Positions 1 through 6,187 of a stretch of 8,006 nt of DNA are shown here, piece by piece. The stretch is from an uncultured Christensenellaceae bacterium (GTDB lineage: Bacteria > Bacillota > Clostridia > Christensenellales > Pumilibacteraceae): assembly GCA_910588315.1 (NCBI GenBank), contig CAJUQF010000034.1:1-8006 (forward strand), in the 5' to 3' direction. Made by a program: the position numbers and the translations under genes. Position 1 is the first letter of the stretch. Each line of letters opens with the position of its first letter. The notes beneath the pieces are model-generated. The model saw nothing but the letters and a program-made list of their open reading frames with translations, did not search any database and had not been told where the DNA came from.

Positions 1-693
1 TTCGTAATAAAAAAGGTACACGGTCGCGTACCCGTCATAGCCGGCGCGGGCAGTAACTGCACGGCGGTCGCATGCGAAAAAGCGGCTATAGCAAAAAAAC
101 TCGGCGCGGACGGCATACTCGTCGTCACGCCGTACTACAACAAATGTACGCAGCGCGGCATAATCGAACACTACAGAGCGGTCGCATCTAATAATATACC
201 CGTTATCGCCTACAATGTACCGTCTCGTACTTGCGTCAATATTTTACCGAAAACATTGAAAGAACTCGCAAAGATCGACGGCGTCGTAGGTATCAAAGAA
301 GCAAACGGCGATATCGAACAATTTCAGGATACCGCAAAAGTTTGCGACGAGAGCGGACTTGCAATGTACTGCGGCGACGACGGTCTCACGACGATCGCCA
401 TGGCGCTCGGTTGCAAAGGCGTTATATCTGTAGCCGCCAATCCCGCTCCCCGAGCAATGACCGAACTTTACGATCTTTGCGTCCTCGGTGATTATCTCGG
501 CGCACGAAAAGCACAGTTCCGTCTCGCGGAATTTATTCGCAGCTTATTCTGCGAAGTCAATCCGATCCCGGTCAAGAAGGCAATGCAGCTTATAGGTATA
601 GACGTCGGTATTCCCCGCTTGCCTCTTACGGAACTCGAACCCGAACATACTTCATTGCTCGCCGCGGCGATGAAAAATATAGGCTTGATATAA
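1..693 (+). CDS. dapA: 4-hydroxy-tetrahydrodipicolinate synthase (3' part; start lies left of window)
   Basis: The product condenses pyruvate with L-aspartate-4-semialdehyde to give 4-hydroxy-tetrahydrodipicolinate, the first committed step to diaminopimelate and lysine, in the cytoplasm. The frame is open from base 1 and gives 230 residues. Seen: VTPYYN at residues 43-48, YNVPSRT at 71-77, GIKEA at 97-101, GDDG near 120, GVISVAAN, NPIPVKKA and a final RLPLTEL...GLI. These match the DapA (beta/alpha)8 barrel in order. Tyr71 and Lys99 are 28 residues apart, exactly like catalytic Tyr133 and Schiff-base Lys161 of the E. coli enzyme; Arg76 matches Arg138. By that register about 62 N-terminal residues, including the GTTGE region, are outside the window. 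The TTG at 256 is an internal codon, not a start. dapB follows after 10 bases, so the two are probably co-transcribed; the operon promoter is not in view. Confidence 0.97.
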   Translation, partial: FVIKKVHGRVPVIAGAGSNCTAVACEKAAIAKKLGADGILVVTPYYNKCTQRGIIEHYRAVASNNIPVIAYNVPSRTCVNILPKTLKELAKIDGVVGIKEANGDIEQFQDTAKVCDESGLAMYCGDDGLTTIAMALGCKGVISVAANPAPRAMTELYDLCVLGDYLGARKAQFRLAEFIRSLFCEVNPIPVKKAMQLIGIDVGIPRLPLTELEPEHTSLLAAAMKNIGLI

Positions 694-696
694 GGA
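692..696 (+). promoter_or_regulatory. Ribosome binding site of dapB
   Basis: AAGGA lies 7 bases before the dapB ATG and overlaps the last two bases of the dapA stop codon (TAA at 691-693). The overlap suggests that ribosomes ending dapA translation can feed dapB. Confidence 0.75.
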
Positions 697-703
697 TATC
701 GCC

Positions 704-1426
704 ATGAAAAAAGCGTTTGTTTTCGGAATAAGCGGAAAAATGGGTAAAATGCTCTCGGAATGCGCCGCGGATTGCGGTTTCGAGATCACCGGCGGATTCG
801 ATATCGTGAAAAGTCAGTCCGTACCGACATTCGACGATATTCGCAACGTAAACGTACCGTTCGACGTAATAATCGATTTTTCGCGACCGTTTTCGCTTTC
901 GGCTATAGTTGCACTCGTCGAGAAAAATCCCGTCCCCGTAGTCATAGCGACTACGGGATACAACGACAGCGAACTCAAAACGATATCGATGATGTCGCAG
1001 AAAGTACCGGTGATGCATTCCGGCAATTTCAGTCTCGGTATCGCCGCAGTTAAAGCTGCGGCAAAAGCCGCTCAAGCGGTACTCGGCGACATGTTCGATA
1101 TAGAGATAGTCGAAAAACATCACAACCGCAAAGTCGATTCCCCGTCCGGCACCGCGCTTATGCTTGCCGACGCGCTGGCACCGCGCGACAGTCAGGTGGT
1201 GGATCGTATGGGTAAACGCAACAAAGGAGAACTCGGCATAACATCAGTTCGCGGCGGCGGGGTCGTCGGCGAACATGAGATAGGATTTTACGGCGAAGAT
1301 GAAATCGTGACCATATCACATTCCGCTCGCAGTCGCAAGCTGTTCGCCGCAGGCGCATTCAAAGCCGCACACTACCTACTTACACAAAAACCGGGCATGT
1401 ACGATATGGACGATATTATAGGCTGA
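704..1426 (+). CDS. dapB: 4-hydroxy-tetrahydrodipicolinate reductase
   Basis: The product reduces the DapA product with NAD(P)H to tetrahydrodipicolinate. The complete protein has 240 residues. Seen in order: a Rossmann dinucleotide motif GISGKMG at residues 8-14, IDFSRP at 57-62, ATTGY at 82-86, GNFSLG at 107-112, then EKHHNRKVDSPSGTA at 137-151, which is the DapB signature. His139, His140 and Lys143 match the proton-donor/substrate-binding His159, His160 and Lys163 of E. coli DapB, and Gly149-Thr150 fit the substrate-binding GT. RGGGVVGEHE at 183-192 and a C-terminal MYDMDDII also match. It is somewhat shorter than the E. coli protein (273 residues), mainly through a compact region after the first beta-alpha unit. 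The start is fixed by AAGGA 7 bases upstream and by the Rossmann strand beginning at residue 3. It sits directly behind dapA and is followed by a terminator. Confidence 0.97.
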   Translation: MKKAFVFGISGKMGKMLSECAADCGFEITGGFDIVKSQSVPTFDDIRNVNVPFDVIIDFSRPFSLSAIVALVEKNPVPVVIATTGYNDSELKTISMMSQKVPVMHSGNFSLGIAAVKAAAKAAQAVLGDMFDIEIVEKHHNRKVDSPSGTALMLADALAPRDSQVVDRMGKRNKGELGITSVRGGGVVGEHEIGFYGEDEIVTISHSARSRKLFAAGAFKAAHYLLTQKPGMYDMDDIIG

Positions 1427-1448
1427 TACTCAATAATAACCATTACAA

Positions 1449-1485
1449 AAAACGGCTTACCGCATTCGTTGCGATAAGCCGTTTT
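1449..1485. terminator. Bidirectional intrinsic terminator between convergent dapB and lipoprotein gene
   Basis: AAAACGGCTTA (1449-1459) pairs perfectly with TAAGCCGTTTT (1475-1485). After one C/A mismatch the stem continues with CGCA (1461-1464) against TGCG (1470-1473), around a 5-base loop. On the + strand the stem ends in TTTT, 23 bases after the dapB stop. On the - strand it ends in a six-T run, about 20 bases after the lipoprotein stop. It can therefore serve both convergent transcripts, with the stronger U tract for the - strand. Confidence 0.88.
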
Positions 1486-1504
1486 ATCATGTCGATAGTG
1501 ATAT

Positions 1505-3250
1505 TTACAGTATATAATATTCGCTATCATTTAAGTTCTTGCCGAATCCGAGCGTACTTTTGACCTTAGTCGGCGCTATATATTCACTTGCTTTCTCGAA
1601 GTCTTTTGCACTGTTTACTTCGAGTTCTATGACGTTATCAAGCGTAATGTTATACTCGGTGTAATCTCCGGCGATCGGCGTATATTTAAGCTTTGTCTCG
1701 CATGTTACGGAAGTCAGACTGCCGTCCGTATAAACGACTTCGATCGCAGCATCATCGATGGAATTTTCCGTATTGAAATAATTATTTACCGCTATTACAT
1801 CGCCGTAATCGTTGTTGTTTATCATTGCGAGTATCTTACGCTGTACGCTCTCCGTTCCTGCTCTGTTTAAGTGCAAAGTATATACGGTCCGCCCGTCCTT
1901 GTACGCTGTGTTGACGCAGTCTATCTCGTTCGCATCGAGTTTGACTACGTCGGTCAAAAAATCGAACTGAGTGCCTGCGGTCACGTCATCGCGTTTTTCC
2001 TGAGTATTACTGCCTTTACGCGAAACGAGCCATGTCCCTACGTTATCGTCGTCTTTACCGTTTACATTGCCGAGCGTATATTTATAACTCTCTTTTCCGT
2101 CCGACTCACTGTGCGCTTTGTAGCAATAAGAATGGTTAAACCATATACCGTCGTTGTCGACCTTATACATCTTGGCTTCGTAACTATCCTTAATTGCAAA
2201 TTTATTCCAACCCGGATCGAACTCGTTGACCGCGGTCAAATGCAAAGCATACGCGCCGTCGTTTTTGAGTGAATCGATAGAACCGTTTATCATCGAAACC
2301 TTTTCACGGATTCCCAACGGATCTATTATAAAGCCGCTGTCCGACGGTATATCGATCCTTGTATTATTCGATTTTTGTTCGTATGTAAAACCGACCGTCA
2401 CCGCTACCTTTTTGACTTCCACGGTCATATCGAATCCGAATTTAAAGTTGTTTATCTTGTCGTCGACGATATTGAAATACAATTCGCTTGTGTCGAGCGA
2501 CAGCTGTATACCTTTAAACGATACGCCAGTTTCGAGCTTTTCGATAATTTTATTCAAAAGCTTACCTGCCGTGTTATTCTTGTCAAAAATCAACGGACAC
2601 GAATAAGCATACCCGGCTTCTTTGGACTCATTTACGCTCTTTATATTCGCCTCACGCACGGAATCTACAAGCGCGACGATAGGAAGATTTATCATCGTTA
2701 TATTCTGCTCGTCGGGAATCTCCACCGAAACTTTCTTTACCGTGTCGGTTTTAGCGTCCATTTTCATTTTGATCCTGCTATCGCCTTTCGTGAAAACATA
2801 CATCGACGTGTCGGGCAATAGCGCACCGCTTGTGGCCCGTTTAAAAACGACGTTGTCCTCCGCGGAGTTATAACGATATGCGCCGTCATATCTGCCGCTC
2901 AATGCCCCGCCTATACCGAGAATGCTGAAATCCCCGTGCAACGACAGTGAAAAATCATAGCCTTGCACCGTTTCTTCCGCCGCGCGCAAACGCGCCGCCA
3001 CGACTTGCGATTTTAACGGAAGCTTTACCGTCGAACCCGAATCGCCGTCGCCAGGTCCTTCGGGTGTAGTCGGATCTTCTGGCGTTGTCGGATCTTCGGG
3101 TGTAGTCTGATCTTCGGGAACACTCGTACCGGGGTTGAACGACGACGGATCGCCGTTGTTCGAAGGTCCGCCGCAACCTACAAACAGTGCAAGCGCCGCG
3201 ACTACCGCAATAATGGCAAAAACAACGGATAGTAATCTTCTTTTCTTCAT
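1505..3250 (-). CDS. Putative surface lipoprotein with two related LolA-like/beta-rich repeats
   Basis: The product has 581 residues and no recognised enzymatic motif. Seen: a lipoprotein signal peptide (MKKRR, hydrophobic residues 6-24, FVGC with Cys26 as the likely lipidated residue; Phe at -3 is a little atypical). A low-complexity linker follows (residues 45-65, PEDQTT/PEDPTT units), then about 500 residues rich in alternating beta-strand patterns. Two halves look related: residues about 98-302 and about 334-548. Each contains a segment ending in an amphipathic helix (LLNKIIEKLE at 231-240; VQRKILAMINN at 469-479), followed by hydrophobic strands. This resembles LolA/LppX-like lipid-carrier folds, but that is inference from pattern only. 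The start at 3250 is chosen over an in-frame ATG at 3334 because AAAGGAGAA sits 7 bases upstream and the signal peptide begins here. It lies downstream of the GH95-like gene but has its own promoter and is separated from it by a terminator. It would be anchored on the outer face of the cytoplasmic membrane; ligand unknown. Confidence 0.85.
   Translation of the reverse strand: MKKRRLLSVVFAIIAVVAALALFVGCGGPSNNGDPSSFNPGTSVPEDQTTPEDPTTPEDPTTPEGPGDGDSGSTVKLPLKSQVVAARLRAAEETVQGYDFSLSLHGDFSILGIGGALSGRYDGAYRYNSAEDNVVFKRATSGALLPDTSMYVFTKGDSRIKMKMDAKTDTVKKVSVEIPDEQNITMINLPIVALVDSVREANIKSVNESKEAGYAYSCPLIFDKNNTAGKLLNKIIEKLETGVSFKGIQLSLDTSELYFNIVDDKINNFKFGFDMTVEVKKVAVTVGFTYEQKSNNTRIDIPSDSGFIIDPLGIREKVSMINGSIDSLKNDGAYALHLTAVNEFDPGWNKFAIKDSYEAKMYKVDNDGIWFNHSYCYKAHSESDGKESYKYTLGNVNGKDDDNVGTWLVSRKGSNTQEKRDDVTAGTQFDFLTDVVKLDANEIDCVNTAYKDGRTVYTLHLNRAGTESVQRKILAMINNNDYGDVIAVNNYFNTENSIDDAAIEVVYTDGSLTSVTCETKLKYTPIAGDYTEYNITLDNVIELEVNSAKDFEKASEYIAPTKVKSTLGFGKNLNDSEYYIL
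3058..3119 (-). repeat. 18-bp tandem repeat encoding the lipoprotein PEDPTT linker
   Basis: Three 18-base units (3058-3075, 3076-3093, 3094-3111) plus an 8-base partial copy differ at only a few positions. They encode PEDPTT-type hexapeptides just after the lipidated cysteine. The repeat length keeps frame, so copy-number change would lengthen or shorten the spacer between membrane anchor and folded domain without breaking the protein. Confidence 0.85.
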
Positions 3251-3256
3251 TTGTAA

Positions 3257-3265
3257 TTCTCCTTT
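3257..3265 (-). promoter_or_regulatory. Ribosome binding site deciding the lipoprotein start
   Basis: On the - strand AAAGGAGAA lies 6-7 bases before the ATG at 3250-3248. It is a near-consensus Shine-Dalgarno. No comparable site precedes the upstream in-frame ATG at 3334, so 3250 is preferred. Confidence 0.88.
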
Positions 3266-3282
3266 GTAATAAAATATAAATA

Positions 3283-3313
3283 AGTATACCCCCCCCCCGA
3301 CGCAAGATGTCAA
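3283..3313 (-). promoter_or_regulatory. Lipoprotein promoter with a G10 tract inside the -35/-10 spacer
   Basis: On the - strand a perfect -35 TTGACA (3313-3308) is followed by a 19-base spacer and a -10 TATACT (3288-3283). The spacer is TCTTGCGTC plus ten G (3298-3289), which abut the -10. A start near the A at 3277 would give a leader of about 27 bases containing the AAAGGAG site. The spacer is 2 bp longer than the 17-bp optimum of sigma-A-type promoters. A run of ten G is prone to replication slippage, so tract length could set promoter strength. The boxes and the tract are seen; switching is inferred from known phase-variable promoters of the same design. Confidence 0.72.
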
Positions 3314-3369
3314 CTGTTTTTGCGATAATTTCAAAAATTTATATGATCTAAACAGATAATATAACTACA

Positions 3370-3397
3370 AAAAAACGCGACACACATCGCGTTTTTT
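3370..3397. terminator. Intrinsic terminator after the GH95-like gene
   Basis: An 11-bp stem, AAAAAACGCGA at 3370-3380 against TCGCGTTTTTT at 3387-3397, closes a 6-base CACACA loop. On the - strand it lies 28 bases past the GH95-like stop codon and ends in a T run of seven. It separates that gene from the lipoprotein promoter. The structure is symmetrical, so it would also work on + strand transcripts. Confidence 0.82.
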
Positions 3398-3425
3398 AAA
3401 CTTTACTATAAGTGCAATTCGTCTA

Positions 3426-5822
3426 TCAGAATCTTATATCGAGCGATACGGTTTTGTTCGCCGCAAGTTTCAAACCGATAAGCAATCCGCGCATATCGTC
3501 GAACTTTTGAGCGTCGACCTTTTTAGGCGGCTTTGCAGTTCGCGGCAACTGTAAATCTATAACGGTAGCACGTTTTGCTTTGAGCTTGACTTCGAGCGTG
3601 CCGCGCTGGATATCCCATTCCATGGACGATATTTCCACGCCCGCACGCGTTTGGAACCCGGACAAAACGCCCTTGCTCATTTCCGGAGGCACTGCGGGAA
3701 GCAGTTGCACAAAATTTGGAGCGGACTGCACCAAAGCCTCTTGCAAAGCCCCTGCGACTATAACGTTGACATACGGAACAGGTTGAGCCCAATTCTCGTT
3801 TTTACCGCTGCCCATGCCGCGCCAATCGCTTACCGCAAACATAAGGTTATTCATAGCCATGCCGCGTACAAGCGCGTTTATCTGCTCGTACACTTGATTG
3901 CCGTCGCCGAGACGCGCGTACACCTGAGCGTAGCCCGCAAGACTGTCTGCCGTCATGTTCTCGCGCGCCGTACTTGATTTCTTTTTGGCCGCAAGCGCGT
4001 ACGCTTTGTTAAGTTCGAAATTCTCGCGATTACGATAGTCGGGATATACGGGATAATACATCGCAAGCGACGGCGATGCCGCGTTATCCGTGCATCTGTC
4101 GTCTATATACTCGCTGACCGTGCCGTCGGAATTGAATTTATACGGCGGCATCTTTTTAAGCATGTCTTCCCACTTGATTATCTCCGACTTGTTCATGCCG
4201 GCGGCTTTACTGCCTTCTATTAGATTATTGAGCAGGCTTCGCGCAATCGCAAAATCGACAGTTGCATTCTTTGCTATTTCGTGCGTTTCGCCGGAACCGG
4301 CAAGGTTACCTGCGGTGGTAAACGGCGAATAAGACGGCGACGACTCGTAATATTTGAGATCTACGAGTTTGAAGAACTCTTCATAGAACTTCGCCGCTTC
4401 CATCATGAACGGTATCGCACGTGTCTTAAGGAATTTCTGATCGCAGGTGTATAATGCGTAGTCATAAAAAAGATTGCCGAGCCAGCCAGCCACGCCGGTA
4501 AAATGTATCATCGAATCGCTGATATCGCCCGGGTAGCCGGTAGACGGCGTAGTCGTATACGGCACGAATATACCGCGACAGCCGTAAAGCCTCGACGCGT
4601 TGGTTTTGAGCGACGGCATAACCGATTCGTATAAATGGAATACGCTCTCGGCAAAATCGTTAAGATTGCCCGCCTGCGTCATATCGTAGACGGCTTGCAG
4701 ATTGCCTGCGGCGTTTAATTGCGCGCCTTCGGCTTTGAAATCGCCGCACCATAATCCGTACGGCGCAAAAGGACGCGCCTCCGGACGAGAACCCGTTATC
4801 ATCAAATACCTGCCGAACGCCCAAAGTTTTTCAAGCGTTGCCGCATCGGTCTCGCCGCTCTGCACGGCGTTTGCAATAGCGCTGTCCACATAAGCGTCGC
4901 GAGCTTGCGCTTCCGCGCCGAAATCCACTTCCGCAGAAAAGAACAACTTTTGATGAAGCGCTTGATGTTCTTTAAGAAGTTTATCGTAAGTAAGCTGTTT
5001 TATTTCCGTAAGCGCGGCTTTGCAGTCTTTCCACGCCTTGTCGCGCGGCGCCTCGATGAACGGTTTGATTATTACCAATATCTTTTCGGCACCGGTAACA
5101 ACGAGCGAATCGTCGACTATTTCCTGTTTGCCGGCAAAGAAATTGACCTTGGCTACAGCGCCGAAATCCGCGCCGGTAGAAGAGCGCGCCGAAAAATACA
5201 ACCAATAATTCTCGCACTTGCCCGTCACGTTATCGGGAGTTGCCGATACGGCAACGGGCGTTCTCGCATTGAATTTATCGTGCATTTCGAACTTAAAGCT
5301 CGCGTCGATATTTTTCTGTCCGGTACGCGTGATCTCGTATACTATAATATCGCGCGCACGCGAAACGAAAGTGTTACGCTCGAAACGCGTCGCACCGTCC
5401 TTGTACGACACCGAACATTCGGCGCTCTCCATATCGAGCACGCGTGTGTATTCTTTAACGCCGCGATCGATCTTCATACCTATCTTAAAATCGCAAAGCG
5501 GCAACGGATACGAAAGCTGCGGTCTGTATCCCTTTTTGATAAGTTCGGTGGAAAGAATTTTTTCCGCGCCGACAAAATCTCCGTCGTCTATCTTTTTACG
5601 AACCGAAGGCAATTTATCCGCCACGTCTTGTAACGCGGAATCCTTACCCTGCCACCAAAGATCGCCGTGAGTGATCATGACGACATCATCGGCGGCGCCG
5701 CCGTACACCGACGCGCCTATAATACCGTTTCCGATAGGCATTCCCTCGCGCCAACGACTTCCCCACCACGATGACGGTTGAGAGAATTTCAAAGTATTTT
5801 TAGGTTTACGCGTAACTGCCAT
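3426..5822 (-). CDS. GH95-family-like glycoside hydrolase (alpha-L-fucosidase type, divergent active site)
   Basis: The complete protein has 798 residues, without signal peptide or membrane segment, so it is probably cytoplasmic and would act on imported or intracellular oligosaccharides. Domain order fits GH95: N-terminal beta-sandwich (about 1-280, with PIGNGIIGASVYGG at 29-42 and THGDLWWQGKD at 51-61, equivalent to the family's ETLWSG region), helical linker, (alpha/alpha)6 barrel (about 285-700) and C-terminal beta domain (about 701-798, opening with VQLLPAVP). Barrel landmarks are FGRYLMITGSRPEA, YGLW, YGCRGIFVPYTTT, SPSYSP (495-500), YARLGD and ALQEALVQS. By eye alignment to GH95, Phe501 stands where the general-acid Glu of SPE is expected. 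Tyr684 stands where the Asp of QIDGNFG is expected, and Ala372 replaces one of the paired Asn, while Asn374 keeps the other. The activity may therefore differ from fucosidase. The start is supported by GGAGGAG just upstream and a good promoter. Confidence 0.82.
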   Translation of the reverse strand: MAVTRKPKNTLKFSQPSSWWGSRWREGMPIGNGIIGASVYGGAADDVVMITHGDLWWQGKDSALQDVADKLPSVRKKIDDGDFVGAEKILSTELIKKGYRPQLSYPLPLCDFKIGMKIDRGVKEYTRVLDMESAECSVSYKDGATRFERNTFVSRARDIIVYEITRTGQKNIDASFKFEMHDKFNARTPVAVSATPDNVTGKCENYWLYFSARSSTGADFGAVAKVNFFAGKQEIVDDSLVVTGAEKILVIIKPFIEAPRDKAWKDCKAALTEIKQLTYDKLLKEHQALHQKLFFSAEVDFGAEAQARDAYVDSAIANAVQSGETDAATLEKLWAFGRYLMITGSRPEARPFAPYGLWCGDFKAEGAQLNAAGNLQAVYDMTQAGNLNDFAESVFHLYESVMPSLKTNASRLYGCRGIFVPYTTTPSTGYPGDISDSMIHFTGVAGWLGNLFYDYALYTCDQKFLKTRAIPFMMEAAKFYEEFFKLVDLKYYESSPSYSPFTTAGNLAGSGETHEIAKNATVDFAIARSLLNNLIEGSKAAGMNKSEIIKWEDMLKKMPPYKFNSDGTVSEYIDDRCTDNAASPSLAMYYPVYPDYRNRENFELNKAYALAAKKKSSTARENMTADSLAGYAQVYARLGDGNQVYEQINALVRGMAMNNLMFAVSDWRGMGSGKNENWAQPVPYVNVIVAGALQEALVQSAPNFVQLLPAVPPEMSKGVLSGFQTRAGVEISSMEWDIQRGTLEVKLKAKRATVIDLQLPRTAKPPKKVDAQKFDDMRGLLIGLKLAANKTVSLDIRF

Positions 5823-5827
5823 TCTTG

Positions 5828-5834
5828 CTCCTCC
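5828..5834 (-). promoter_or_regulatory. Ribosome binding site of the GH95-like gene
   Basis: GGAGGAG on the - strand ends 5 bases before the ATG at 5822-5820. A second copy of ATCGGAG lies 11 bases further upstream (5848-5842 repeating 5837-5831), giving two GGAG cores. Only the proximal one has a normal distance to the start. Confidence 0.85.
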
Positions 5835-5933
5835 GATGGTTCTCCGATTCCGAGTAAAACGAACACATAATCTTACATATGTCGGTCAGCGGTATACAAA
5901 CAACACATCCGTTTATATCTTCCCGACTGTAAA

Positions 5934-5963
5934 ATTATACCACAATTTTTTTGATTTCGACAA
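5934..5963 (-). promoter_or_regulatory. Probable sigma-A-type promoter of the GH95-like gene
   Basis: On the - strand TTGTCG (5963-5958, four of six matches to TTGACA) is separated by 18 bases from a perfect TATAAT (5939-5934). The bases just before the -10 are TGG, an extended -10 TGn. The spacer holds a run of seven A (5952-5946). Transcription would start near 5927, leaving a leader of about 105 bases before the ATG. That leader contains the palindromes ACATATGT (5875-5882) and GTATAC (5892-5897), which could be regulatory but are too short to assign. Confidence 0.65.
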
Positions 5964-6016
5964 CCGTTTTAAGCCATAATTTCGTATTTTCAAGAAAAAA
6001 TACATCATTTTAGGCT

Positions 6017-6085
6017 CAAATTCGGGCTATACGCCACGTAAATTGCCGCCGTACAAATTTTGTTTAGTCCGATAGCCCCGATTTG
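6017..6085. repeat. Imperfect inverted repeat in the intergenic region
   Basis: CAAATTCGGGCTAT (6017-6030) is the reverse complement of 6072-6085 at 12 of 14 positions, with a 41-base interval. It lies between the terminator of the upstream gene and the promoter of the GH95-like gene. It could fold as a long hairpin in a transcript or be a pair of protein-binding half sites. No flanking direct repeat or transposase is seen. Confidence 0.5.
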
Positions 6086-6135
6086 ACAGCTTTTATTCTT
6101 CCGACTCCAGCGAAAATAATCAGCCCGACAAATAC

Positions 6136-6163
6136 AAATACCGCACCCGAAAGCGCGGTATTT
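6136..6163 (-). terminator. Probable terminator of the membrane protein gene
   Basis: AAATACCGC (6136-6144) pairs perfectly over 9 bp with GCGGTATTT (6155-6163) around a 10-base loop. It lies 25 bases after the - strand stop codon at 6190-6188. The following T stretch on the - strand is interrupted (TATTTGTATTTG), so it is weaker than the other two terminators in the window. Confidence 0.6.
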
Positions 6164-6187
6164 CAGACTATTTATGATATATGCCGA

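Larger units (their letters stand above)
5823..6187. other. Intergenic region between the membrane protein gene and the GH95-like gene
   Basis: These 365 bases hold no convincing gene on either strand; the open frame that crosses it on the + strand from 6083 runs into the antisense of the membrane protein gene and lacks a ribosome binding site. Supported contents are a likely terminator at 6136-6163, an imperfect long-range inverted repeat at 6017-6030/6072-6085, the promoter at 5934-5963 and a leader of about 105 bases. The AT-rich stretch 5940-6010 may act as an upstream element for the promoter. No riboswitch class was recognised. Confidence 0.7.

Noticed and set aside
256..258. TTG as the start of a short dapA
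   Set aside because: The frame is open from base 1 and codons before it encode essential DapA motifs (VTPYYN, YNVPSRT).
626..1123. 165-residue open frame on the - strand, antisense to dapA/dapB
   Set aside because: It overlaps two strongly identified genes, is Arg/Tyr-rich and has no supporting signals.
3058..3119. Possible CRISPR-like repeat
   Set aside because: The 18-base units are contiguous without spacers and encode an in-frame PEDPTT linker.
3251..3334. 28-residue N-terminal extension of the lipoprotein from an ATG at 3334, reading through the G tract
   Set aside because: It lacks a ribosome binding site, would begin upstream of the promoter's -35 box, and would bury the signal peptide. 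AAAGGAGAA plus MKKRR at 3250 is far better. Translational phase variation through the G tract is therefore not proposed; the promoter spacer is.
4905..5633. 242-residue open frame on the + strand, antisense to the GH95-like gene
   Set aside because: Arg-rich, no recognisable motif, no ribosome binding site; a shadow of the real - strand gene.
6082..6087. Perfect TTGACA on the + strand as a promoter
   Set aside because: No acceptable -10 box lies 16-19 bases downstream and no + strand gene follows.
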